From assembly GCA_050011095.1 (NCBI GenBank), contig JBEKJU010000152.1:1-13490 (forward strand): a stretch of 13,490 bases of DNA, given 5' to 3'. The DNA is from JBEKJU01 sp050011095. GTDB lineage: Bacteria > Desulfobacterota > Syntrophorhabdia > Syntrophorhabdales > WCHB1-27. Within the stretch, counting starts at the first letter, position 1. Each line of letters starts with the position of its first letter. Positions 1 through 7,159 of the stretch are shown one piece after another. The notes beneath the pieces were generated by a model that had not been told where the DNA came from, searched no databases, and worked only from the letters and a program-made list of their open reading frames with translations. A program made the translations under genes and the position numbers.

Positions 1-770
1 TCGGTAAGGGTAGTGTTGGCTGTTGCGTTTGCGTTAAGGAGGTTGGTTATATTCTTGGTGTATGTCCCCACGTAGGAAAGGTTGTTCGCCGTGAGGTCCA
101 CACAGGCGTCTACGTTCGTAAGGTCCGTTTGCAGGGCCGTAGTGTCGTTGTTCTGCAAGTCCTGGCTGAGTTGTTGCAGCGTGTCGAAAATATTGACGCT
201 CTGTCCGTCGGCCGTCCCCGTGAATACCGTGTTGCCCGAAATACCCGCGTCAACCGTCGAAGAGCTGTCCACGGCGACCTTTGCCACATCGTTTGTTCCG
301 TTGAACGTCACGCTATTGGTGCTGCTGTCCAGGGTGTAGGGTGCCTCGTTCGAATTTTTTCCGCCGAAGATATAGGTGTCTCCTACCTTCGTGTTTCCCA
401 CGGTCACGAGCTGCTGGATAAGGTCATTGACCTCGCCCGCGGCGGTGCTTCTCGAATTTGCATCGACCGTACTGGATGATTGCTGAACAACGAGCTGCTC
501 GACACTCGTCAATACATTGCTGATCGTATTCAACGACGTGTTATAATAGGAGGCCGTCGTCTGCAGGCTGTTGAGGTTGTTCCCGTACTGGGTGTTCTGA
601 CTTAGTTCGGCCGTGATCTGCAGGTTCTGGGCGTAGCTCGCGGGATCATCCGAAGGTACATTCACCTTTTTCCCTGATGCGATCTGGGTCGTGGCATTGT
701 CCATCTGCGCTTCGAGCGTGGAGAGCGTGGACGTATAGACCTGAAATCTAAAGGCGTCGGCTACTCTCAT
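1..770 (-). CDS. flgL: Flagellar hook-filament junction protein FlgL, 3' end cut off by the window
   Basis: FlgL (HAP3) joins the hook-filament adaptor ring of FlgK to the flagellin filament; it is exported by the flagellar type III apparatus and acts outside the cell. About 256 residues are visible from the ATG at 770-768; the C-terminus lies beyond base 1. The N-terminus reads MRVADAFRFQVYTSTL and is followed by QIASGKKVNVPSDDPASYAQ, the conserved flagellin-like N-terminal helix signature of FlgL. A beta-rich, Ser/Thr/Asn-rich central domain follows, with the segment DTYIFGGKNSNEAPY. I saw no stop codon in this frame. The start overlaps the flgK stop as ATGA, so the pair is probably translationally coupled. 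FlgL needs the FlgN chaperone, encoded two genes upstream. Flagellin itself is the main alternative, but position after flgK and the SGKKVNVPSDDP motif favour FlgL. Confidence 0.95.
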   Translation of the reverse strand, partial: MRVADAFRFQVYTSTLSTLEAQMDNATTQIASGKKVNVPSDDPASYAQNLQITAELSQNTQYGNNLNSLQTTASYYNTSLNTISNVLTSVEQLVVQQSSSTVDANSRSTAAGEVNDLIQQLVTVGNTKVGDTYIFGGKNSNEAPYTLDSSTNSVTFNGTNDVAKVAVDSSSTVDAGISGNTVFTGTADGQSVNIFDTLQQLSQDLQNNDTTALQTDLTNVDACVDLTANNLSYVGTYTKNITNLLNANATANTTLT

Positions 771-2725
771 GTTGTGGTAACCCCCATTGCATTCATTAAG
801 GTATCCATAAGGTCCTGGGCGACCGTGTAAAGCCGCGCAGCCGCCTCATAGGCGTTCTGGTATTGGACGAGATTCGACATTTCTTCATCGATCGACACGC
901 CCGACTCGCTCGCCTGCTGACTTTGAAGCGACGTCATGGCATTTTGACTATAGGTGGTCAGGTCCGTGGCGCTCTTCACCGCCTCCCCCACTTGGGAGAC
1001 GACGCCCGCTTCATAGTCGGTGTAGGTAGCCCCTATTACACCAAGGGCTTGGCTGACCGTGCCGGTGGGAACCGTAATAGGGCCGTCCGCGTTTGATAAC
1101 GCCAGTTCATTATTTGAAATGGAGGCCGTCACGCCGGTCGCGCCTGTTTCGGTGTTGATGTTGTTGACAACCGTTTGCAGGGTGTCGCTAGCCGAGACCG
1201 TCACCGACTGCCCCTGGCCCAGTTGGATATCGCCTGTAAGGTTCAGCGCGGTCGAGGTCGAGGATTGCGACGTCGAGGTGAGCGTCTGGAGGAGGCTTTG
1301 GGACGACGCATCAAGGTCTCCGTTTACCACGGAAACGTGGTCGCCTGCCGCGGCCGCCGTGAGCACCAGCTGGTAGCCGGTCGATGAATCGGTCACCGAG
1401 GCGGTGACCCCTGTTTGACCGGTGGCGCCGTTGATGGTCGTCGCAATATTGGAGAGCGAATCACCCGCGCCTATGGCGACGGCCACGCCGTTTACGGCAA
1501 GGTTGCCTGAAATCCCCAGGGCCGTGGTGCTCGACGCAAAGGGCGTTGAAGAAACGGTATTTCCACCGAGAGCCGTGTCGTTTGCAAGTGATGCGATCGC
1601 CAGGGCGACGTCGTTGTCCGTCGCATCCGTGGTTGAAGAAGTCGTCATCACGTTATCGACCTGAGTGTTGCCCGAAGAATCCATGATTTGGTTGGACAGA
1701 GCCATATTTTCGGCGTAATTTCCGTCAGTCACGGGCTGAAAAAAGGTGCCGGTGTTCGTGCTTTGATCCGGTGTGCCGCCATTGCCCATTTGGCTGAAAT
1801 AGTTCACGTTCTGCGTGATGGACCGGGCCAGGCCATTCAGGTCGCTTATGTAGCCGTTGATCGTGGTGTCCCGTGTGGTGATGAGGGCGCCGAGGGATCC
1901 CCCGGTGATGTCGCCGGTGATGTCGACAACATTTCCGGATGCGTCCTGTAAACCCACCTTTGTGAAGCCTGTTTGCGGGTCCTGAACCTGTGTGAGCTGG
2001 TATGCCGTGTTCCCCTGAACAAGGCTCTTGCCGGTCGAGGTGAGGACCGTCACCATGTTGTTGCTGCCCGTCACGCAATTGATGTTCATATATCCTGAGA
2101 GTGTCTGCAGGAGCTGGTTCCTCTGGTCGATGTAGTCATTGGCTTCGCTCGTCCCCACCTGGCCCTGGGCAATCTCCTGGTTAAGGGAAGCGATGGAGGT
2201 AAGGGTCGTGTTGACATCGCTGATGGACGAATTTATGTCGCCATTCGCTTGCGTCTGGAGGGCGGTGAGGTCGTTATACATGGTGTTGATAGTGGTGCTC
2301 AGGTTCTGACCGTCCGAGGCGACAGTCTGCTTGTCCGCGGCGCTTGTCGGGTCCGTCGATAATGTCTGCCAGTCGTTGAAGAAGGTTGTGATGCTTGCGG
2401 AGAGATTTGAATTATCCTCATTGAAGACGCCCTGTATGCTCGTGAGGTAGTTCTCGTAGACCGTCTGGTTCTGAAGATCGCTGTTCTGGGCCGTGATTGC
2501 GTTCTGGGTGTTCTGGTCGAGGTAGCTTTTGATTTGCTGGACGGTAACGCCATTCCCCGTGAGGCCGATCGCCGAGGGGGTAGGTATCGCTTCCTCCAAA
2601 ACGGCCTCCTGCCTCGAATAGCCGGTGGTGTCCACATTGGATATATTATTCGATATGGTCTGGATCGCCACCTGATTCGCGGAAAGGGCAGTCTTTGCGA
2701 TATTGAGTATGGACCCTATCGACAC
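767..2725 (-). CDS. flgK: Flagellar hook-associated protein FlgK with two hook-IN modules
   Basis: FlgK (HAP1) forms the first junction ring between hook and filament. At 652 residues it is about 100 longer than the enterobacterial protein (about 550). The N-terminal rod/hook-family helix is clear (ALSANQVAIQTISNNISNVD, then TTGYSRQ), as is the C-terminal helix (EEMSNLVQYQNAYEAAARLY, then TVAQDLMDTLMNAMG). Between LAIASLAND (about 375-383) and TYTDYEAGVVSQVG (about 567-580) lies extra sequence with two related units, SLSNIATTINGATGQTGVTA and TLQTVVNNINTETGATGVTA. Both resemble the flagellin hook IN motif. The start codon is GTG (2725-2723), chosen because the family N-terminus begins there and a GAGGAG ribosome site lies 6 bases upstream (2732-2737). 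The flgN stop TAG shares one base with this GTG. The gene is expected to be expressed late, from the sigma-28 promoter before flgM. Confidence 0.97.
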   Translation of the reverse strand: MSIGSILNIAKTALSANQVAIQTISNNISNVDTTGYSRQEAVLEEAIPTPSAIGLTGNGVTVQQIKSYLDQNTQNAITAQNSDLQNQTVYENYLTSIQGVFNEDNSNLSASITTFFNDWQTLSTDPTSAADKQTVASDGQNLSTTINTMYNDLTALQTQANGDINSSISDVNTTLTSIASLNQEIAQGQVGTSEANDYIDQRNQLLQTLSGYMNINCVTGSNNMVTVLTSTGKSLVQGNTAYQLTQVQDPQTGFTKVGLQDASGNVVDITGDITGGSLGALITTRDTTINGYISDLNGLARSITQNVNYFSQMGNGGTPDQSTNTGTFFQPVTDGNYAENMALSNQIMDSSGNTQVDNVMTTSSTTDATDNDVALAIASLANDTALGGNTVSSTPFASSTTALGISGNLAVNGVAVAIGAGDSLSNIATTINGATGQTGVTASVTDSSTGYQLVLTAAAAGDHVSVVNGDLDASSQSLLQTLTSTSQSSTSTALNLTGDIQLGQGQSVTVSASDTLQTVVNNINTETGATGVTASISNNELALSNADGPITVPTGTVSQALGVIGATYTDYEAGVVSQVGEAVKSATDLTTYSQNAMTSLQSQQASESGVSIDEEMSNLVQYQNAYEAAARLYTVAQDLMDTLMNAMGVTTT

Positions 2726-3150
2726 TAAACTCTCCTCGATACCATGATGGAAAGACTCCTTCCCTTTTCATAGGAGGTCCTGTTGATAAATTCTATGATC
2801 TTTTCCAGCGACGACTTCACGTGGTCCATCGAAAAGGAGAGGAGCCTCATATTCTTGTCCAGGGCGGTCCTCACTTCCCTGACCTTCCGCTCGATTCCCT
2901 CTCCCAGCGACTTCCAGGCCTCATTTTCCTCAAGCGGGTACCTGTCGGCATGGGAGGACAAAATTCTCTCCTTCTCGGCCTCGATGTATTCCAGCCGCTT
3001 GAGGATCTCCTCTTTTCTGTTGTTTTCCCTGACGATCCCCTCGAGGGAGAACGAGATTATGGCGTCACGCTCCGCCTTCAGGGCGCCTGCGAACTCCTTC
3101 AGCGCGTTCAGTTCTTCGTGTCCCAGCGCTATCAGCCTGTCGCCTTCCAT
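2725..3150 (-). CDS. flgN: FlgN-type export chaperone for FlgK/FlgL
   Basis: FlgN is the cytoplasmic chaperone that binds the C-terminal helices of FlgK and FlgL and delivers them to the flagellar export gate. The 141-residue product is almost entirely predicted helix and highly charged (NNRKEEILKRLEYIEAEKER; KVREVRTALDKNMRLLSFSM), with no signal peptide or membrane segment. This fits the FlgN family, which is weakly conserved in sequence, and 141 residues is a normal length. The start ATG at 3150 lies one base after the flgM stop codon, and its end overlaps the flgK start by one base. The placement between flgM and flgK, directly before both expected clients, is strong context. Assignment rests on that position plus size and helical composition more than on individual motif residues. 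Confidence 0.88.
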   Translation of the reverse strand: MEGDRLIALGHEELNALKEFAGALKAERDAIISFSLEGIVRENNRKEEILKRLEYIEAEKERILSSHADRYPLEENEAWKSLGEGIERKVREVRTALDKNMRLLSFSMDHVKSSLEKIIEFINRTSYEKGRSLSIMVSRRV

Positions 3151-3151
3151 G

Positions 3152-3457
3152 TCACAATATCTCGTCGAGCAGCTGACTCTTGAGGATGCCCCGTGCCACT
3201 ATCTGACCCTTGGCGTTGTAGGTTCCGGAATCCAGGGCCTGCTTGACCCTCGCGACCTTGTCTTCGTCCACGTCGGGCATTGCCTTCACCTGTTCCTTGA
3301 GCGTGTTCACTTCGTCCTTCCACCCGGAAAGCTCGACCTTGTCTCCTGTAGCGAGGACCTGTTGCGAGCTGGACTGAACATCGCTGCCGTTATTGAGAGA
3401 AGATGGCTTCGCAAGGTTGTTGAGCAACACCATCTGATTACCGTTATCTATTTTCAT
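3152..3457 (-). CDS. flgM: Anti-sigma-28 factor FlgM
   Basis: FlgM binds and inhibits sigma-28 (FliA) until the hook-basal body is complete; it is then exported and releases late gene expression. The 101-residue protein has the usual polar, probably disordered N-terminal half. The conserved C-terminal sigma-binding half includes DKVELSGWKDEVNTLKEQV, then PDVDEDKVARVKQALDSGTY, then a helical tail (VARGILKSQLLDEIL). The PDV-E-KV---K-A---GTY pattern is the hallmark of the family. The start ATG (3457-3455) has a strong AGGAGG ribosome site nine bases upstream. A second ATG at 3462-3460 opens a frame that stops after two codons and is discarded. The gene follows a near-consensus sigma-28 promoter, so FlgM is predicted to limit its own synthesis along with flgN, flgK and flgL. 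Confidence 0.95.
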   Translation of the reverse strand: MKIDNGNQMVLLNNLAKPSSLNNGSDVQSSSQQVLATGDKVELSGWKDEVNTLKEQVKAMPDVDEDKVARVKQALDSGTYNAKGQIVARGILKSQLLDEIL

Positions 3458-3463
3458 GGCATA

Positions 3464-3472
3464 CCACCTCCT
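3464..3472 (-). promoter_or_regulatory. Strong ribosome binding site of flgM
   Basis: The minus strand reads AGGAGGTGG here, with AGGAGG (3467-3472) nine bases before the flgM ATG. It is a full anti-16S match and one of the best ribosome sites in the window. It lies within the short leader expected from the sigma-28 promoter, so flgM can be translated independently of flgJ. Confidence 0.8.
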
Positions 3473-3481
3473 ACTTACCTA

Positions 3482-3508
3482 TTTTCGCCATTTATGGTCA
3501 AAACTTTA
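3482..3508 (-). promoter_or_regulatory. Sigma-28 (FliA) promoter of flgMNKL
   Basis: Read on the minus strand, 3508-3501 is TAAAGTTT, identical to the classical sigma-28 -35 box. After exactly 11 bases, 3489-3482 is GGCGAAAA, matching the -10 consensus GCCGATAA at six of eight positions. The spacing is the optimum for FliA. The first three bases of the -35 box are also the TAA stop codon of flgJ. The predicted start is near 3475, leaving a leader of roughly 18-20 bases that contains the flgM ribosome site. Position before flgM is where late-class promoters are known in other flagellated bacteria. Activity is inferred, not shown. Confidence 0.85.
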
Positions 3509-3799
3509 GCCCTTTCTCTCCAAATATTTCATGATCACCTCTTTTATTCCTATCCCCCTCTTCGCCAGATAATCGGCGACCTTCTCATAGAAGATGGACA
3601 TCTCCGTTTGCTCCGCATAGCTCTTCTCCGTGAGGTGGGTCGCGTTTTCAAGCTCCTTCAGCATCGTAAATATGAAAAAGGATTCAAAGCCCTCCGCCGC
3701 CTTCTCCATTGATTGCTGCTTCCCCGCCGATGCGGGCGCTGCCGACAGGTCAACCATCGACAGCGGCGCGATTTTTACCCCTGAATCCATAATGTCCAT
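3506..3799 (-). CDS. flgJ: Single-domain FlgJ-type rod-binding protein
   Basis: FlgJ acts in the periplasm as a rod cap or scaffold for rod assembly. This 97-residue product carries only the rod-binding domain: KAAEGFESFFIFTMLKELEN (about 33-52) followed by EKSYAEQTEMSIFYEKVADY and a short basic tail. The C-terminal muramidase domain found in the roughly 310-residue enteric FlgJ is absent. No frame-disrupted remnant of it follows, because flgM starts 48 bases later. A separate peptidoglycan hydrolase must therefore open the wall for the rod. The ATG at 3799 is used here; a second ATG three codons in (3790) is equally possible, since the GGAGG upstream is 13 bases from the first. The start is five bases after the flgI stop. 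The stop codon lies inside the sigma-28 -35 box. Confidence 0.88.
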   Translation of the reverse strand: MDIMDSGVKIAPLSMVDLSAAPASAGKQQSMEKAAEGFESFFIFTMLKELENATHLTEKSYAEQTEMSIFYEKVADYLAKRGIGIKEVIMKYLERKG

Positions 3800-3804
3800 C
3801 CCTA

Positions 3805-4956
3805 TTATATTACCTCCAACTCGGCGTGAAGGGCGCCGGCCGCCTTTATAGTCTGGAGGATGATGATCACGTCCCTCGTGGAAACGCCTATGGCGTTGAG
3901 GGCGTCCACAAGGTCCTTGATGCTCGCCCCCTCCTGCATATAATACATCTGGCCCTTCTCTTCCTCAACCCTGAGGTCCGTATCCGCTGTGACCACCGTC
4001 CTTCCCCTGGAGAAGGGCTGCGGTTGGCTCACGTTCTTCCGTTCCTTTATCTGGACGCTGATGTTTCCGTGCGCTATGGCCACCGTGGCGATCCTCACGT
4101 CCTCACCGATGACTATCGTGCCCGTCTTTTCATCGACCACGATCTTTGCCTGATTGTCGGGTTTTATGTCGAGATTTTCGATAATGGAGAGGAACTTGAC
4201 CCTGTCTTCCCTGAGCTGGACCGGGACCGAAAGGGCGATCGTTCCCCCGTCCCGCGCGGTGGCGCAGTCCTCGAAGAGGCTGTTGATGCGTTCCACCACC
4301 TTCCGCACATTCGTAAAATCAGGCCTTCTCAGGGAGATCGTCACGACTTCGCCCTTGAGGGCCTCGTACTCGATCTCCTGCTCCACAATGGCGCCGCTTG
4401 TGATCCTACCCACGGTCGGGTGGTTCTTCGAGGCAGACGCTCCCTGTCCGCCGGCCTCGAACCCGCCGACGGTCACCGCGCCCTGGGCAACCGCATAGGC
4501 CTGGCCGTCCCCGCCCCTCAAGGGCGTCATCACGAGAATCCCGCCTTCCAGGCTCGCTGCATCGCCGAGGGACGAGACGGTGACGTCAATCCTGTTGCCT
4601 ATCCTTGCAAAGGGTGGCAGTTCGGCCGTCACCATCACGGCTGCCACATTGTTTACTTTCGTTAGCGTCGGATCGACGATTACCCCCATCTTTTCGAGCA
4701 TGTTCGCGAGCGATTGCGTGGTAAAGATCGTCTGTGCCTTGTCGCCGGTCCGTTTCAGCCCCACCACCAGCCCATAGCCGACAAGGACGTTCGGCCGCAC
4801 GCCGTTGACATAGGCGATATCCTTTATCCTCGCGGAAAAGCACCCGTGAGCGGGAAGGCAGACCATAAGCGCGGCGGCCAGAAGAGTCGCAACGCATAGA
4901 CCCACCGCGCGGATCCCCCTTGATCCCGGCTCATGTACCCGTCTCTTCGTACCCAT
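3805..4956 (-). CDS. flgI: Flagellar P-ring protein FlgI
   Basis: FlgI forms the P ring around the rod in the peptidoglycan layer. From the chosen ATG the protein is 383 residues, close to the usual 365-370. Family blocks appear in order: ARIKDIAYVNGVRPNVLVGY, GLVVGLKRTGDK, FTTQSLANMLEKMGV, NNVAAVMVTAELPPFARIGN, DVTVSSLGDAASLEGGILV, TPLRGGDGQAYAVAQGAVTV, PTVGRITSGAIVE, and the C-terminal SIKDLVDALNAIGVSTRDVI. A Sec signal peptide (basic MGTKRRVHEPGSR, then hydrophobic VGLCVATLLAAALMVCLPA) precedes the mature ARIKD start. The frame is open upstream to ATGs at 4998 and 5025, both overlapping flgH and without a ribosome site. The ATG at 4956 gives a normal signal peptide, with a GAGGGAG stretch immediately before it that is tight for a ribosome site. 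GTG codons just upstream are alternatives, so the exact start is uncertain. Confidence 0.96.
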   Translation of the reverse strand: MGTKRRVHEPGSRGIRAVGLCVATLLAAALMVCLPAHGCFSARIKDIAYVNGVRPNVLVGYGLVVGLKRTGDKAQTIFTTQSLANMLEKMGVIVDPTLTKVNNVAAVMVTAELPPFARIGNRIDVTVSSLGDAASLEGGILVMTPLRGGDGQAYAVAQGAVTVGGFEAGGQGASASKNHPTVGRITSGAIVEQEIEYEALKGEVVTISLRRPDFTNVRKVVERINSLFEDCATARDGGTIALSVPVQLREDRVKFLSIIENLDIKPDNQAKIVVDEKTGTIVIGEDVRIATVAIAHGNISVQIKERKNVSQPQPFSRGRTVVTADTDLRVEEEKGQMYYMQEGASIKDLVDALNAIGVSTRDVIIILQTIKAAGALHAELEVI

Positions 4957-4985
4957 CTCCCTCACAGACACCCCCGATGCATCGC

Positions 4986-5690
4986 CTAAAAGGGCCATAC
5001 GAAGTCGAATAGTCGCGCGGCCCATCCCGGCCTCTGTTTCTCGGCCACCACACCTATACCCGTGAAGATGACCTTGGCGTCGGCTATCTGGGTGGACGAT
5101 ATGGTATTGTTGAAGGCTATATCCCTGGGCCTGACAATGCCCTGGAGCAGGATCTCCTTTTTTTCATTGTTGATACGAAGCTCCCGCTTGCCCTCGATTA
5201 CGAAGTTGCCGTTCGGCATGACCTCCATTACGCGGGCGGTGATCGTGGCGCTCAATGACCCTGTCCGCGTGGTCGCGCCGGCGCCGGAGAAATCATTATT
5301 GGGTGCATTCGCGTTTATCAGGGTTGCGCTGTTCTTCCACGGGCCTATCGCGTGGTTTTCGAGGCCGAAGAAGTTGCTGAGGCCTGCAACCGTCTGCGAC
5401 TTCCTCGTCGTATCGGTTGTCGCGGCTTCCGATGCCTGGGATACCTCGGCTATATTGACCGTAATGATATCCCCCACACCCCTGGCCCTTTGGTCGCTGA
5501 ACATGGTCGTGAGCCCGCCCCGCCAGATGCTTCCGTTCTTTGCCTCGGGCGGCGCCGGATTCGCGGGAGGTGTCCTGTAGGTCTTGGAGATCGCAAGCGG
5601 CTGGTCGGCGATCTTCGAGGATTCGAGAGAGAAACAACCTGCGAGGCACGGCCAGGCCACAAGAAGGATCGCGGCGGTCCCCTTCGTCAA
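4986..5690 (-). CDS. flgH: Flagellar L-ring lipoprotein FlgH
   Basis: FlgH forms the outer-membrane L ring, the bushing for the rod. The 234-residue product has a short lipoprotein signal ending in the lipobox L16-A17-G18-C19, so Cys19 is the predicted lipidated residue. The FlgH core follows: NGSIWRGGLTTMFSDQRARG, VGDIITVNIAEVSQASEAAT, TGSLSATITARVMEVMPNGN, FVIEGKRELRINNEKKEILL, and GIVRPRDIAFNNTISSTQIA. Length and motif order are normal. The start codon is TTG (5690-5688), overlapping the flgA stop as TTGA, with a GGTGG-like ribosome site just upstream. No in-frame ATG lies between it and the lipobox, so TTG fits best. The weak start codon may keep expression dependent on coupling to flgA. 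Confidence 0.96.
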   Translation of the reverse strand: MTKGTAAILLVAWPCLAGCFSLESSKIADQPLAISKTYRTPPANPAPPEAKNGSIWRGGLTTMFSDQRARGVGDIITVNIAEVSQASEAATTDTTRKSQTVAGLSNFFGLENHAIGPWKNSATLINANAPNNDFSGAGATTRTGSLSATITARVMEVMPNGNFVIEGKRELRINNEKKEILLQGIVRPRDIAFNNTISSTQIADAKVIFTGIGVVAEKQRPGWAARLFDFVWPF

Positions 5691-6376
5691 AATTCCACCG
5701 CCACCGCCTTATTTCCAGTCACTTTGCCGATAATCTCCTTTCCCGACACGCCCTTTACCCTCACGAGGTCGCCCATTTTCCCCTTTCCGAGGGAGGTGCC
5801 CTTCCCTTGCACGATAAGTCCCCTGTTCTCTGCGGTTATGGTGACCACCTCACCCGTCTGGACCACGACGGCGCTGTCAAGGAGCTGACTGGTCACGATC
5901 CGCCCTGCGGGTATCTCCTTCTTCGCCACCTTGCCGAGGATGTCTTCGATAGAAGCGGGATAGACGATCCCCGCGCCCTGGAGGTAGCTCTCCTTCTCGG
6001 AAAGATCCGCGAGGTGGATTGATTCGCCTTTCTCGATGAGATGGCGCGCCGCATAGAGCTTTCTCTTCACGAGCACCTTGAAGGGCAGATAAACGTCCGT
6101 GTCCCTCCCGGACCTTCCCTCGATGACCACGAGGCAGACACCCTCGCCGCCGGCATCCGGCACCCTGTTGAAACTTAGGGCCTTCACCCTCACGTCGCCT
6201 TTCGCTTGGTGTGGCAATGGGCCGAAGGTGATCTGTATATCATTGTCCTGATACATATCCTTGATGAAATGCGTGGCCTCCGTCTCGACGGTCGCGGCCC
6301 TGGGGGTGCACGGCAGGGCAGCCCCAAGGAGAAGAATCACGACAAAAAAGAGACTGATTCTCCTATTGCTTGACAT
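5687..6376 (-). CDS. flgA: P-ring assembly chaperone FlgA
   Basis: FlgA is the periplasmic chaperone that helps FlgI assemble into the P ring. The 229-residue product begins with a Sec signal peptide (RR at 5-6, hydrophobic LFFVVILLLGAALP, likely cleavage near residues 27-28). It has a variable N-terminal half, then a SAF-type domain (YAARHLIEKGESIHLADLSE; GKVAKKEIPAGRIVTSQLLD) and a C-terminal beta domain (VVVQTGEVVTITAENRGLIV; MGDLVRVKGVSGKEIIGKV). Length is typical of longer FlgA proteins. The ATG at 6376 lies inside the end of flgG, giving a 14-base overlap in another frame. The stop overlaps the flgH start. Placement before flgH and flgI groups the ring genes with their chaperone. Confidence 0.93.
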   Translation of the reverse strand: MSSNRRISLFFVVILLLGAALPCTPRAATVETEATHFIKDMYQDNDIQITFGPLPHQAKGDVRVKALSFNRVPDAGGEGVCLVVIEGRSGRDTDVYLPFKVLVKRKLYAARHLIEKGESIHLADLSEKESYLQGAGIVYPASIEDILGKVAKKEIPAGRIVTSQLLDSAVVVQTGEVVTITAENRGLIVQGKGTSLGKGKMGDLVRVKGVSGKEIIGKVTGNKAVAVEF

Positions 6377-7151
6377 TGTCCGCCATCTGCAGCATTTCGT
6401 CCGCCGCCTTGATTACCTTCGAGTTTGCCTCGTACGCCCTCTGGCCTATAATCAGGTTGACCATCTCCTGCATGACGTTGACGTTCGACTGTTCCAGGTA
6501 TCCCTGAAGGATCGTCCCGAAGCCGTTCTGGCCGGGCGTTCCCGATACAGCCGCCCCGCTGGCGTCGGTCACCTGGTAGAGGTTCCCTCCTATGGCGTTC
6601 AGGCCGCCGAGATTGGGGAACGTCCACAGGTTGAGGGTGCCTATCTGCTGGAGCGCCGTCTGATTCTGCACCTGAACCGAGACCGTGCCGTCGGTGGCCA
6701 CCGTAACCGCGGTGGCGGTCTGCGGGATGGTGATATTCGGGTCGAGCAGGTATCCATCGGATGTGCAGATCCTGCCCTCCGAGTCACTCTGTAATGAACC
6801 TGCCCTCGTATAGGCCATTTCGCCGGAAGGCAGTATTATCTGCAGGAAGCCGTTCCCCTCGATGGCCAGGTCAAGCTGGTTTCCCGTCTGCTGGTAATCC
6901 CCTTGGGCAAATTGTTTCTGAACGGCAGCCAGCCTCGCGCCGTGGCCTATCTGTATGCCCGTGGGGACCTGATTGCCCTGCTCCGTCTTCGTCCCCTGAA
7001 CCCTGAGCGTTTGATAGAGCAGGTCCTGAAAAGTGGCCCGACTGGCCTTGAACGCGCTGGTGTTGACGTTCGCGATGTTGTTCGCTATCACATCCAGGTT
7101 CGTCTGTTGCACGTTCATACCGGTCGCGGCGGTCCATAAAGCATTCAGCAT
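6363..7151 (-). CDS. flgG: Distal rod protein FlgG
   Basis: FlgG builds the distal rod that passes through the P and L rings to the hook. At 262 residues it has the standard length. It begins MLNALWTAATGMNVQQTNLD, then VIANNIANVNTSAFKASRAT, followed by FQDLLYQTLRVQG; the internal block GNQLDLAIEGNGFLQI and a C-terminal block (GYLEQSNVNVMQEMVNLIIG, then QRAYEANSKVIKAADEMLQM) complete the family pattern. No signal peptide is present, as expected for a type III exported rod protein. The ATG at 7151 follows the flgF stop by eight bases; an AGGAGG ribosome site lies four bases upstream and overlaps that stop. flgA starts inside the 3' end of this gene. Confidence 0.97.
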   Translation of the reverse strand: MLNALWTAATGMNVQQTNLDVIANNIANVNTSAFKASRATFQDLLYQTLRVQGTKTEQGNQVPTGIQIGHGARLAAVQKQFAQGDYQQTGNQLDLAIEGNGFLQIILPSGEMAYTRAGSLQSDSEGRICTSDGYLLDPNITIPQTATAVTVATDGTVSVQVQNQTALQQIGTLNLWTFPNLGGLNAIGGNLYQVTDASGAAVSGTPGQNGFGTILQGYLEQSNVNVMQEMVNLIIGQRAYEANSKVIKAADEMLQMADNVKQ

Positions 7152-7159
7152 AGGTCCTC

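Noticed and set aside
2783..3712. Plus-strand frame of 309 codons
   Set aside because: It lies wholly opposite flgN, flgM and flgJ, all recognised families; Ser/Phe/Leu-rich composition is typical of an antisense shadow.
3826..4665. Plus-strand frame of 279 codons
   Set aside because: It is entirely antisense to flgI, which carries clear conserved blocks.
4957..5025. Longer flgI beginning at 5025 or 4998
   Set aside because: The added residues would precede the signal peptide's basic region, overlap flgH, and have no ribosome site.
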